Assembly: GCF_008120935.1 (NCBI RefSeq)
Contig: NZ_RDBO01000020.1
Span: 177,344-224,974 of the forward strand
Direction: 5' to 3'
Origin: Streptomyces sp. sk2.1
Lineage (GTDB): Bacteria; Actinomycetota; Actinomycetes; Streptomycetales; Streptomycetaceae
DNA length: 47,631 nt
Both the position numbers and the translations under genes were made by a program. How positions within the stretch are numbered: the first letter of the stretch is position 1; every line of letters begins with the position of its first letter. The notes under the pieces are model-generated. The model worked only from the letters and a program-made list of their open reading frames with translations. It was not told the origin of the DNA and made no database searches. Of this stretch, positions 8,680-16,364 are shown piece after piece.

Positions 8680-9546
8680 TCAGGACTTGGTCGCGGTGCC
8701 GAAGGCCGGGACGATCGAGCCCTGGTAGGTGTCCTCGATGAACTTCTTGACCTCGTCGGAGTGCAGGAGCTTCACGAGCTTCTGGACGCGGACGTCCTTC
8801 TCGTTGCCCTCCTTCACGGCGACGATGTTGGCGTAGGGGTTGCCGTCGGCCTTCTCCAGGACCAGGGAGTCCTTGCCGGGCTTGAGGTCGGCCTCGATCG
8901 CGTAGTTGCCGTTGATGACGGCCGCGTCGACGTCGTTCAGGGCGCGGGGGACGGTGGCGGCCTCCAGCTCCTTGAACTCCAGGCCCTTCTTGTCGGTGAT
9001 GTCGCTCAGCTTGGCGCTGGTGCCGACGCCGTCCTTGAGGGTGATGAGGCCGTTCTCGGCGAGCAGCTGGAGGGCGCGGCCCTCGTTGGTGGTGTCGTTG
9101 GGGACGGCGATGGTCTGGCCGGCCTTGATGTCCTTGAGGCCCTCGGCCTTCTTGGAGTACAGGCCGAGGGGCTCCAGGTGGACGGCGCCGACGGAGACGA
9201 GGTGGGTGTTCTTCTTCTTGTTGAAGTCGTCGAGGTACGGCTGGTGCTGGAAGAAGTTGGCGTCGACCTGGCCGGTCTCGGTGGCGGTGTTCGGCAGGAC
9301 GTAGTCCGTGAACTCCTTGACCTCCAGCTTGAGGCCCTCCTTCGCCGCCAGGTTCTTCGCGACGAACTCCAGGATGTCGGCGTGCGGCGTGGGGGACGCG
9401 GCGACGACGAGCGCCTTGGAGGTGTCGGCCCCGGCGCCGGTGTCGCTCTTGGCGGACGGGTCGGAGTCCGTTCCGCAGGCGCTGAGGCCGAGGGCGAGGG
9501 CGGCGGTGGCGGCGGCAGCCGCGGTGATCTTGATGTTCTTGCGCAC
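8680..9546 (-). CDS. metQ: MetQ, methionine-binding lipoprotein of an ABC importer
   Basis: 288-residue NlpA/MetQ-family substrate-binding lipoprotein that captures D/L-methionine outside the cell for the MetNI transporter. A signal peptide ends in the lipobox LSAC with the lipidated cysteine at residue 24. The mature part carries family hallmarks: VVAASPTPHADILEFV, YVLPNTATETGQVDANFFQH, HLEPLGLYSKK and GQTIAVPNDTTNEGRAL. The GTG start at 9546 follows AGAGG. It is the third gene of metN-metI-metQ, 73 bases after metI. Confidence 0.94.
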   Translation of the reverse strand: MRKNIKITAAAAATAALALGLSACGTDSDPSAKSDTGAGADTSKALVVAASPTPHADILEFVAKNLAAKEGLKLEVKEFTDYVLPNTATETGQVDANFFQHQPYLDDFNKKKNTHLVSVGAVHLEPLGLYSKKAEGLKDIKAGQTIAVPNDTTNEGRALQLLAENGLITLKDGVGTSAKLSDITDKKGLEFKELEAATVPRALNDVDAAVINGNYAIEADLKPGKDSLVLEKADGNPYANIVAVKEGNEKDVRVQKLVKLLHSDEVKKFIEDTYQGSIVPAFGTATKS

Positions 9547-9619
9547 GAAAAGTGCCTCTTTCCGGTGGTGAGGGTGGTGCGCCCGGACAAGGAGTGCGGG
9601 CTTGTGAGGAGAGGAAGTC

Positions 9620-10291
9620 TCAGGTGGCGGTGCGGCCCCGGCGGGCCAGCAGGCGTACGGCCACGTCGCCGATCAGCTGGACCGCGGTCACGATGACGAC
9701 GAGCAGCGCGACGGTGATGAGCATGAACTGGTTGTCGAAGCGCTGGAATCCGTAGGTGACGGCCTTGGATCCGAGTCCTTCGCCGCCGACGGCCCCGGCC
9801 ATCGCGGAGTAGCCGATGAGCACGATGACGGTGGTGGTGACGCCGGAGACGAGCGAGGGCAGCGCCTGCGGCAGCAGGACCTTGCGGACGATCGTCGGGA
9901 TGGATCCGCCCATCGACTGGACGGCCTCGACGAGTCCGTGGTCGACCTCGCGGACGGACGTCTCGACGAGCCGGGCGAAGAACGGGATGGCGCCGACGGC
10001 GAGCGGGACGATCATCGCGGTCGGGCCGATGAAGGTGCCGACGATCCAGGTGGTGAAGGGGATCAGGGCGATCAGCAGGATGATGAACGGCAGCGAGCGG
10101 CCGACGTTCACGATCGCTCCGACGACCTTGTTCACGGGGGTGTTCTGGAGCAGTCCGCCCCTGTCGGTGAGAACCAGCAGGACGCCGAGCGGGAGCCCGA
10201 CCAGGATGGTGACGACCGTGGACCAGAGCACCATGTAGAGGGTGTCGACGGTCCCCTGGGTGAGCAGTGGCTGCATTTCGGACCAGGTCAC
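9620..10291 (-). CDS. metI: MetI, methionine ABC transporter permease
   Basis: 223-residue membrane permease that forms the translocation channel with MetN and MetQ. About five hydrophobic segments are visible (e.g. LYMVLWSTVVTILVGLPLG, FIILLIALIPFTTWIVG, FMLITVALLVVIVTAVQLIG) and the EAA coupling loop reads EVDHGLVEAVQSMGGS. The start is the GTG at 10291-10289, which overlaps the metN stop as GTGA; the same frame is open far upstream but that part is a shadow of metN. Translational coupling to metN is likely. Confidence 0.93.
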   Translation of the reverse strand: MTWSEMQPLLTQGTVDTLYMVLWSTVVTILVGLPLGVLLVLTDRGGLLQNTPVNKVVGAIVNVGRSLPFIILLIALIPFTTWIVGTFIGPTAMIVPLAVGAIPFFARLVETSVREVDHGLVEAVQSMGGSIPTIVRKVLLPQALPSLVSGVTTTVIVLIGYSAMAGAVGGEGLGSKAVTYGFQRFDNQFMLITVALLVVIVTAVQLIGDVAVRLLARRGRTAT

Positions 10292-11349
10292 TTGGCCACC
10301 TCCTCGGTGAGCGGGGCGGGGGTCTGTACGGGGATGGCGGTGGCCGCGTCCTCCACGACCTCGGCCTGGAGGCCCTGCTCCCGCAGGAAACCGATCGGGA
10401 CGACGTTCTCCTCGAAGCGGCCGGGCAGCTCGATGCGCATCCGGCCGATCTGGTTGCCGCCGACCGTGTCCATCGCGGCGCCCAGGATCGAGATGTCGAT
10501 GTTGTACGTGCGGGAGAGCTGGGAGATCACCGGCTGGGTGGCGGCCTCGCCGCGGAAGGTGACGTCGACGACCGTGCGGTCGGGGCCGGAGGCCGTACCG
10601 CCGACCGGGAACAGCTCGTGGGCCAGTTCGGAGCCGGGGGTGGCGAGCAGGTCGCCGACGGTTCCGGATTCGACGACGCGTCCCTTCCGCATCAGTGCGG
10701 CGGAGTCGCAGATCGTCTTGACGACGTCCATCTCGTGCGTGATGAGCAGGACGGTCAGGCCCAGCTGCTGGTTGAGGTCGCGCAGCAGTTGGAGGATGGA
10801 GCGGGTGGTCTCGGGGTCGAGGGCGGAGGTCGCCTCGTCGGAGAGCAGCACCTCGGGGTCCCCGGCGAGCGCGCGGGCGATGCCGACGCGCTGCTTCTGG
10901 CCGCCGGAGAGCTGGCCCGGGTATGCCTTGGCCTTGTCGGCGAGGCCGACCAGGCCGAGGAGTTCGAGGGCCTTGCGGGAGCGGTCCCGGCCGGGGACGC
11001 CGAGGATCTCCAGCGGGAGTTCGACGTTGCCCTGGACGGTGCGGGAGGCCAGCAGGTTGAAGTGCTGGAAGACCATGCCGATGCGGCTGCGCGCCTCGCG
11101 CAGTTCCCGGCCGGCCCGCCGGCCGCGCCCGGCGAGGGCGGTGAGGTCCCGGCCGGCCACGGTCACGGTGCCGGAGGTGGGGCGTTCCAGGAGGTTGACG
11201 CAGCGGATCAGGGAGGACTTGCCGGCGCCGCTCTGTCCGATGACGCCGTACACCTCGCCCTCGCGGACATGCAGGTCGACGCCGTCGAGGGCGGTGACCT
11301 CCCGGCCGCGCGACTGGTAGACCTTCGTGAGGCCCGTGGTGGTGATCAC
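10288..11349 (-). CDS. metN: MetN, methionine ABC transporter ATPase with C-terminal NIL domain
   Basis: 353-residue ATPase energising methionine import. Walker A GQSGAGKSS is near residue 37, the Q-loop is in IGMVFQHFN, the signature LSGGQKQRVGIARAL is near 140-155, Walker B VLLSDEATSALDP follows and the switch histidine is in LLITHEMD. After about residue 270 comes the NIL/ferredoxin-like domain (SRTYNIDISILGAAMD) that in E. coli MetN binds methionine and feedback-inhibits transport. The start is GTG at 11349 with GACGGA upstream. A 28-codon leader ORF precedes it by about 225 bases, suggesting attenuation-type control by Met or Cys. Confidence 0.94.
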   Translation of the reverse strand: MITTTGLTKVYQSRGREVTALDGVDLHVREGEVYGVIGQSGAGKSSLIRCVNLLERPTSGTVTVAGRDLTALAGRGRRAGRELREARSRIGMVFQHFNLLASRTVQGNVELPLEILGVPGRDRSRKALELLGLVGLADKAKAYPGQLSGGQKQRVGIARALAGDPEVLLSDEATSALDPETTRSILQLLRDLNQQLGLTVLLITHEMDVVKTICDSAALMRKGRVVESGTVGDLLATPGSELAHELFPVGGTASGPDRTVVDVTFRGEAATQPVISQLSRTYNIDISILGAAMDTVGGNQIGRMRIELPGRFEENVVPIGFLREQGLQAEVVEDAATAIPVQTPAPLTEEVAK

Positions 11350-11575
11350 AGGGGGTTTCCGTCACTGTCGAGTGCGCGGCGCGGTGTCCGCCGGGCACGG
11401 GGCATTCGTCTGAATGGGACTGTCGGGACGCTTCGATCGGACGTTCCGAGCGGAGTTCTCGGAGCGGGCCGGCGCGGCAGGGGCCGGGCGGTGGCGTCGA
11501 GGCAGGCTCGTTCCGCCGGGTGCGGACGGCGCGGGCTCGGTCTCGCTTCGGGGCGCGAGGATCGGGCGGGGGCCC

Positions 11576-11662
11576 TCAGAAGGTGCGCATTCGACACATA
11601 CAACGAGCACCGGGCGTCGTGATCGCCTCGGTCGCAAGGATGCGGCTGCTCGTCGTGGTCAT
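11576..11662 (-). CDS. Putative regulatory leader peptide of metNIQ (28 residues)
   Basis: A short ORF starting at ATG 11662 and ending TGA 11576, upstream of metN on the same strand. Its C-terminus reads ARCMCRMRTF: two Cys and two Met within five residues just before the stop, otherwise rare residues. The codons are TGT, ATG, TGT, CGA, ATG. Two small hairpins lie between it and metN (stems 542-546/555-559 and 445-450/458-463, each plus 11000). Cys-rich upstream ORFs that attenuate sulfur genes are known in actinobacteria; this role is inferred here from position and composition. No strong ribosome site is visible. Confidence 0.55.
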   Translation of the reverse strand: MTTTSSRILATEAITTPGARCMCRMRTF

Positions 11663-11702
11663 GGCCCAAGTAAAACAGACGTAACGGTCCTCGCGACCCG
11701 AT

Positions 11703-11719
11703 TGTCCGGATGGCGGACA
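11703..11719. repeat. Inverted repeat TGTCCG-N5-CGGACA upstream of the leader ORF
   Basis: Six-base arms at 11703-11708 and 11714-11719; a second palindrome GGTCCGGACC lies about 15 bases further on. Placed in the promoter region of the metNIQ leader, so a regulator-binding site is possible. No named regulator is suggested. Confidence 0.35.
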
Positions 11720-11962
11720 GTCGTGGACACTGGTCCGGACCGGTCCGGTTGCCGCCCCGGATTCCCAGCACCAAGACTGTGACCTGCGAAAACATGCCCC
11801 GAACGGGGGTGCGGGCCGCTTCCGTTACCGGACCGGAACGGCCTCGGGTTGTGGTCAAGGCCACGGCCGGCCCCGGTTCCGCGCCCGGACCGCCCCGTCC
11901 GGTCCGCGGCCCGGGCGGGGGCGCACGCGGGGAGCGGCACGGCCCGTAATACCCTCGGGCTC

Positions 11963-12322
11963 ATGCTTGTCGCCCTGACGGTCGCGGTCTCCGTGACCGC
12001 GCTCGCCCTCGCCGCCTGGTGCGGTTTCGCCGCCTACCGGGACCAGCCGACCAAGGACTGGCACTTCATCGGGATGGCCGTGGTCTCCCTGCTGGCGCTG
12101 GCCCAGCTGGTGGTGGGCATCGTGCAGCTGTCCCGGGGCGAGCGGCCCGAGCAGGGCATGACGATCTTCATCGCGTATCTGATCGGGGCGTTCTTCGCGG
12201 TGCCCGCCGCGGGTTTCCTGTCGCTGACCGAGCGGACCCGGTGGGGTTCGGTGACGGTGGCGGCGGGTGCGGTCGTGCTGGCCGTCCTCGAAGTACGGCT
12301 CCACGACATCTGGGGAAACTGA
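11963..12322 (+). CDS. Small integral membrane protein (four hydrophobic segments)
   Basis: 119 residues with about four transmembrane segments: the N-terminal LVALTVAVSVTALALAAWCG, then MAVVSLLALAQLVVGIVQL, IFIAYLIGAFFAVPAAGFL and VTVAAGAVVLAVLEV. I do not recognise a functional family; the protein looks like a conserved Streptomyces membrane protein. The ATG at 11963 has TACCCT seven bases before it, the same spacing as other leaderless starts in this window. The stop is two bases from the start of the next membrane-protein gene, so the two are co-transcribed and may form a complex. The open frame extends further upstream but through G+C-rich sequence without a start signal. Confidence 0.75.
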   Translation: MLVALTVAVSVTALALAAWCGFAAYRDQPTKDWHFIGMAVVSLLALAQLVVGIVQLSRGERPEQGMTIFIAYLIGAFFAVPAAGFLSLTERTRWGSVTVAAGAVVLAVLEVRLHDIWGN

Positions 12323-12324
12323 CC

Positions 12325-12762
12325 GTGACCGACACCGACCGCTCCCCCTCGGCGGCCACCGGCGAGAAGCAGCCCTTCGACCTCGGCACGGGCCCCGGCC
12401 GGGTCCTGGTCTGGTTCTACGGGGTGTTCACCGTCGCGGCGGCCTCCCGCGCGATCGTCCAGATGATCCTGGAATTCGACCGGGCGCCGCTCTCCTACGT
12501 GCTGTCGGCCGCCTCCGCGCTCGTGTACGGGTTCATCACGTACTCGCTGGTGCGCGGGGGCGAGCGGGCCCGCAGGACGGCACTGGTCTGCTGCGCCGCC
12601 GAACTGCTGGGGGTGCTGGTCGTCGGGACCTGGACGATGGTGGAGCCCTCGGCGTTCGCGGACGACACCGTCTGGTCGGACTTCGGCATGGGCTACCTGT
12701 TCATCCCGGTGATCCTGCCGGTCACCGGGATGATGTGGCTGCGCCGGTCCAGGGCCGCCTGA
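12325..12762 (+). CDS. Integral membrane protein, partner of the preceding gene
   Basis: 145 residues, GTG start at 12325, two bases after the preceding stop. A hydrophilic N-terminus of about 25 residues is followed by four likely transmembrane segments (VLVWFYGVFTVAAASRAIVQ, LSYVLSAASALVYGFITYSL, TALVCCAAELLGVLVVGTWT, GYLFIPVILPVTGMMWL) and a short basic tail. No catalytic motif is visible and the function is unknown. The only context is its partner gene and the divergent metNIQ operon. Confidence 0.75.
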   Translation: MTDTDRSPSAATGEKQPFDLGTGPGRVLVWFYGVFTVAAASRAIVQMILEFDRAPLSYVLSAASALVYGFITYSLVRGGERARRTALVCCAAELLGVLVVGTWTMVEPSAFADDTVWSDFGMGYLFIPVILPVTGMMWLRRSRAA

Positions 12763-12830
12763 CGGGTCGTCCCGTGCGCGGGAGCGTACGGCCCGGTCCA
12801 CCGGACTCCGTCCGGCCGGGCGTCGTGCGC

Positions 12831-12859
12831 GGGGGCGGGCGGCCGATCGCCCCGCCCCC
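12831..12859. terminator. Bidirectional hairpin terminator
   Basis: Arms 12831-12841 and 12848-12859 (one bulged base) between two convergent genes, the membrane-protein pair and the GNAT gene. Confidence 0.6.
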
Positions 12860-12878
12860 GTACTCATACCGGGAACGT

Positions 12879-12910
12879 GCGACCGGCCGGTTCCGCTCGC
12901 GGCCGGTCGC
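12879..12910. terminator. Second hairpin between convergent genes
   Basis: Perfect 11-bp arms (12879-12889, 12900-12910) and a 10-base loop, next to the previous hairpin. A third related copy of CCGGCCGGT follows at about 12923. It probably serves the GNAT gene that ends at 12959. Confidence 0.5.
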
Positions 12911-12958
12911 GGGTTCCGCTTCCGGCCGGTCCCACACGCGGGCGGCCTTCGGCCGGTG

Positions 12959-13462
12959 CTACGCGCTGGCGACGTACGCGGGCGCGGTGGCGTCCTTCTC
13001 CAGCAGGATCATCAGGACGCCGTCCCCGCCGGTCTCGTTGCCCACGGGGGTGTATCCCGCCCGCCGGTAGAGCCGCAGGTTGCCCTCGCTGCGGTGTCCG
13101 GTGTGGAGCCGGAAACGGGTCGCCGACCGCTCGGCGGCCAGGCCCGACTCGGCCGCCTTGAGCAGCCGGGCGCCGAGGCCGTGCCCCTGGAGCCGCGGGT
13201 GGACGCAGAGCCTGCCGATCTCCCCGACCCCGTCCCCTTCGAGGGTTCCCCGGACCGAACCGACGATCTCGTCGCCGAGGCGTGCCACGAACACCAGGTT
13301 CGTGGCGATCTCGGTGCGCATCGAGTCGAGGGTCTGGGTGAGCGGGTCGATCCGGTAGTTCCCGTACAGCTCCGCCTCGCTCTGGAAGCTGAGGTACTGG
13401 AGTTTCAAGATCTGTTCGGCGTCCTGCTCCGTCGCCGCCGAGATGATCACGCTCGTGCCCAT
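12959..13462 (-). CDS. GNAT-family N-acetyltransferase
   Basis: 167-residue acetyltransferase. The acetyl-CoA site is visible as LCVHPRLQGHGLGARLLKAAE (about residues 91-111, R/Q-x-x-G-x-G/A), and the preceding strand GSVRGTLEGDGVGEIGRL is typical of the fold; KDATAPAYVASA ends the chain. Such enzymes acetylate amines, amino acids or protein residues; the substrate cannot be read here. The ATG at 13462 is preceded by GGAGG at good spacing. It lies 36 bases downstream of the sigma-factor gene on the same strand and could be co-transcribed with it. Confidence 0.82.
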   Translation of the reverse strand: MGTSVIISAATEQDAEQILKLQYLSFQSEAELYGNYRIDPLTQTLDSMRTEIATNLVFVARLGDEIVGSVRGTLEGDGVGEIGRLCVHPRLQGHGLGARLLKAAESGLAAERSATRFRLHTGHRSEGNLRLYRRAGYTPVGNETGGDGVLMILLEKDATAPAYVASA

Positions 13463-13498
13463 CCGCGCATGCCTCCGCCCACCTGATCCACCGGTTGT

Positions 13499-14065
13499 CT
13501 ATCGCTCCTTTCCCCACGGTTCAGGAGCTGCAACCTCCGCCGCGAGCATTCTGCGCAGACATCCAAGGCATCGGGAACGGACGGGGCCCAAACTCCCCTG
13601 TGACATACCCAACTTTCCTGCGATTTCCCGGTAGGTGGGGTCGCTCGGCGCCAGCATCGCCGACAGCAGCCGGGCGCATCGGGCGGGCAGCCGGTCCACC
13701 GCCGCGCGCAGTGCCCGGCGTTCGTCGGCGCCGACGGCCATCCGTTCGGGGCAGCCGGCCGGATCCGCGGCGGCCTCGTCGCGGTAGGGGCGTTCGAACC
13801 GGGCGGTGCGGCGGGCCCTGCGGGCCTCGGCCCGTACGCAGTCGCGCACCCAGCGGGCCGAGTCCGCCGGTGGCCCCTCCCCCGCGAGCCGTTCCAGCAG
13901 CCGCAGCCAGACGGACTGTTCGAGGTCGGCGGGTTCGATCGCCGGACCCGTCGCCGAGGCGGCCGCCTCGGCCATGGCCTCGGCGCTCACCAGCGGGTAC
14001 AGGGCCCGGACGACCGCCGGGGCGCCGGGGGCGGCCGCCGCGGGAACATGATCGAGAAGCGTCAT
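13499..14065 (-). CDS. Sigma-70-family (ECF-like) RNA polymerase sigma factor
   Basis: 188 residues. A degenerate region 2 (DLEQSVWLRLLERLAG, then ARWVRDCVRAEARRARR) is followed at about 115-170 by region 4: RAAVDRLPARCARLLSAML, REIAGKLGMSQGSLGPVRSRCLGCL, a helix-turn-helix for the -35 element. It is shorter in region 2 than typical ECF factors, and SQGSLGPVRSRCLGCLRR resembles the stand-alone sigma proteins common in Streptomyces. No anti-sigma gene is adjacent, so its signal is unknown. Start: ATG at 14065. Confidence 0.78.
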   Translation of the reverse strand: MTLLDHVPAAAAPGAPAVVRALYPLVSAEAMAEAAASATGPAIEPADLEQSVWLRLLERLAGEGPPADSARWVRDCVRAEARRARRTARFERPYRDEAAADPAGCPERMAVGADERRALRAAVDRLPARCARLLSAMLAPSDPTYREIAGKLGMSQGSLGPVRSRCLGCLRRMLAAEVAAPEPWGKER

Positions 14066-14180
14066 GCCCCGGCCGACGCCCGTACGGCGGCGGCCGGTTG
14101 CCGTGACGGGCGGTCACCACCCGACCGGGGCACGCCCGGCCGGGTGCTGACGCCGGTGTCGTGGAGGGCCCGGCGGGGGC

Positions 14181-15359
14181 TCAGCGTCCGGCGAAGTCCG
14201 CCGCGGCGAGCAGGGCCGTGTCCGGGTTGTCGGAGAAGATCCCGTCGATGCCCGTCCCGAAGTACGTCCGCAGCGCGCCGAACGCGTCGCCGTAGGCGGC
14301 CGGGTCCGTGCCGCGCCGGAAGTCGGCGGGCAGGAAGGTGTTCTCGTTGCGCATGGTGTAGGGGTGCAGGACCAGGCCCTGCGCGTGCGCGTCCTTCACC
14401 AGCGAGGTCGGCTCGGTGAGCCGGCCCGAGGCGTCCTTGGGGATGATCAGGTCCAGGGTGGGGCCGATGCCCTGGGCGAAGGAGGCCATCCACTTCAGGC
14501 CCTCGGGCTTCACCAGGTCCGCGACGGTGCGCGGGTCCCCGGAGGTCACGAAGTCCCAGGGGCGCTCGCCGGCGCCCGAGAGCAGCACCACGCGCGGGGT
14601 CGAGACGAGCCGGGCCAGCCGCTGAATGCTGCCGGGCTCGAAGGACTGGAGGATGAGCGGCGAGTGCGCGCGGTGGCGGTTGTGGCGGCGCAGCAGCTTG
14701 GCGAGCGGCTCCTCGAGGCCGAGGCCGAGGCCGCGGAAGTAGGTGGAGTGCTTGGTCTCGACGTACAGCCAGACGGGCTCGCCCCGCCTGCGGCCCTCGC
14801 GGTCGGCCCAGCGCAGCACCTCCTCGAAGGTGGGGACCTCCCAGCGGCCGTCGTAGAGGGTGTTCTCCTGACGGGTGCCGGGGATGCGCTCCTTGGCCCG
14901 CAGCGTCTTCAGCTCGGCGAGGGTGAAGTCCTCGGTGAACCAGCCGGTGAGCGGGACGCCGTCGACCTTCTTCGTCGTCCTGCGGCTCGCGAACTCCGGG
15001 TGCTCGGAGACGTCGGTGGTGGCGGTGATGTCGTTCTCGTGGCGGCAGACGAGGTGGCCGTCCTTGGTCGGCACCAGGTCCTGCTCGATGACGTGCGCGC
15101 CCATGTCGAGGGCCAGCTGGTAGGAGCCGAGCGTGTGCTCCGGCCGGTAGCCGCTGGCGCCGCGGTGCCCGATGACGGTGGGGACCGGCAGGTCGAGGCG
15201 GAAGCCGTGCCCGCCGTGCCGCCCGGAGGCGCTCGCCACGGGGTTGTCGGCGGCGTCGGCCGGGCCGCCGGCCAGCCCGAGGGCGGCCGTGCCCAGTACG
15301 GCGGCGCCCGCTCCCAGCATGGTTCTGCGGGCGGGACCGGTCTGCGCGCGCTCTGTCAT
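14181..15359 (-). CDS. Tat-exported glycerophosphodiester phosphodiesterase
   Basis: 392-residue secreted enzyme hydrolysing glycerophosphodiesters to glycerol-3-phosphate and an alcohol, probably for phosphate or glycerol scavenging. The N-terminus has a twin-arginine motif (ARRTMLGAG) followed by a hydrophobic stretch and an Ala-x-Ala-type cleavage site near residue 37. The GDPD catalytic pattern is clear: VIGHRGASGYRPEHTLGSY, then IEQDLVPTKDGHLVCRHE (metal-binding Glu and Asp, second catalytic His). The C-terminus keeps DGIFSDNPD. The ATG at 15359 has GAGGAG upstream. It is divergent from the acyltransferase gene. Confidence 0.93.
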   Translation of the reverse strand: MTERAQTGPARRTMLGAGAAVLGTAALGLAGGPADAADNPVASASGRHGGHGFRLDLPVPTVIGHRGASGYRPEHTLGSYQLALDMGAHVIEQDLVPTKDGHLVCRHENDITATTDVSEHPEFASRRTTKKVDGVPLTGWFTEDFTLAELKTLRAKERIPGTRQENTLYDGRWEVPTFEEVLRWADREGRRRGEPVWLYVETKHSTYFRGLGLGLEEPLAKLLRRHNRHRAHSPLILQSFEPGSIQRLARLVSTPRVVLLSGAGERPWDFVTSGDPRTVADLVKPEGLKWMASFAQGIGPTLDLIIPKDASGRLTEPTSLVKDAHAQGLVLHPYTMRNENTFLPADFRRGTDPAAYGDAFGALRTYFGTGIDGIFSDNPDTALLAAADFAGR

Positions 15360-15593
15360 GAATGCTCCTCGCGTGTGATGTCTGGCACCTGTCGGGCGCG
15401 GCCCGAGCGTAAGCAGCAGTACGGTCGTGGAGGCAGCTCCTGGACGAACATGGCGGAAACTCGTGTCAACGCCCCGTGTCCGCCGGTTGAACCCGATGTG
15501 CGATCAGCGAGAAGCCGCGAGTATCGTCCTCACCTGCATGGACCGTCACGATCCCGCACCTCGGCCGGCCCGGCCACTACACCGGAGGAACCG

Positions 15594-16265
15594 TTGTCCC
15601 GACACGCACTCATCAAGGCAGTGCTCGGACCGATCTTGCGCCTGATGTTCCGCCCCCAGGTGGAGGGTGCCGAGAACATCCCCGGGGACGGTCCGGTGAT
15701 CCTGGCGGGCAACCATCTGACCTTCATCGACTCGATGATCATGCCGATCTGCTGCGACCGGCCGGTGTTCTACATCGGCAAGGACGAGTACGTGACGGGC
15801 AAGGGCCTCAAGGGCCGGGCGATGGCCTGGTTCTTCACCGGCTGCGGCATGATCCCGGTGGACCGGGACGGCGGACGCGGCGGTGTCGCGGCGCTGATGA
15901 CGGGCCGTCGGGTGCTGGAGGAGGGCAAGGCGTTCGCCATCTACCCGGAGGGCACCCGCTCCCCGGACGGCCGGCTGTACCGGGGCCGTACGGGCATCGC
16001 CCGGCTGACGCTGATGACGGGCGCGCCGGTGGTGCCGTTCGCGATGATCGGCACGGACAAGCTGCAGCCCGGCGGGGCCGGTCTGCCCCGCCCCGGCAAG
16101 GTGACGGTCCGGTTCGGCGAGCCGATGGAGTTCTCCCGCTACGAGGGCATGGACCGCGACCGCTACGTGCTGCGGGCGGTGACCGACTCCGTGATGGCCG
16201 AGGTGATGCGGCTGTCCGGCCAGGAGTACGTCGACATGTACGCCACGAAGGCCAAGGCCGCGTGA
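15594..16265 (+). CDS. 1-acyl-sn-glycerol-3-phosphate acyltransferase (PlsC-type)
   Basis: 223-residue membrane-associated acyltransferase; makes phosphatidic acid by acylating lysophosphatidate, the second step of phospholipid synthesis (or a related acyl transfer). The PlsC motifs are in order: NHLTFIDSM (the HX4D motif is varied to H-L-T-F-I-D), GMIPVDRDGG, YPEGTRSPDG and GAPVVPFAM. The start is TTG at 15594, because GGAGGAA sits four bases upstream and the homology begins right there; the frame is open much further but as antisense of the GDPD gene. Confidence 0.9.
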   Translation: MSRHALIKAVLGPILRLMFRPQVEGAENIPGDGPVILAGNHLTFIDSMIMPICCDRPVFYIGKDEYVTGKGLKGRAMAWFFTGCGMIPVDRDGGRGGVAALMTGRRVLEEGKAFAIYPEGTRSPDGRLYRGRTGIARLTLMTGAPVVPFAMIGTDKLQPGGAGLPRPGKVTVRFGEPMEFSRYEGMDRDRYVLRAVTDSVMAEVMRLSGQEYVDMYATKAKAA

Positions 16266-16294
16266 GCCGGGGCGCGCCGCGCCGGTCATGACGT

Positions 16295-16332
16295 GGGAAG
16301 GGCCCGTACCACCGGTGGTACGGGCCCTTCCC
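16295..16332. terminator. Bidirectional terminator, 19-bp perfect palindrome
   Basis: Arms 16295-16313 and 16314-16332 are perfectly complementary, without a spacer, placed between the convergent acyltransferase and MFS genes. Confidence 0.85.
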
Positions 16333-16364
16333 GTTGTCCCCGCGCGCCGGTCCGGCGGGCGCGG

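Noticed and set aside
9620..11398. 592-codon minus-strand frame read as one protein
   Set aside because: Only the last 223 residues are metI; the rest is a frame shadow of metN.
11350..11575. SAM riboswitch before metN
   Set aside because: No conserved core of SAM-I or SAM-IV was recognisable; the leader ORF explains control better.
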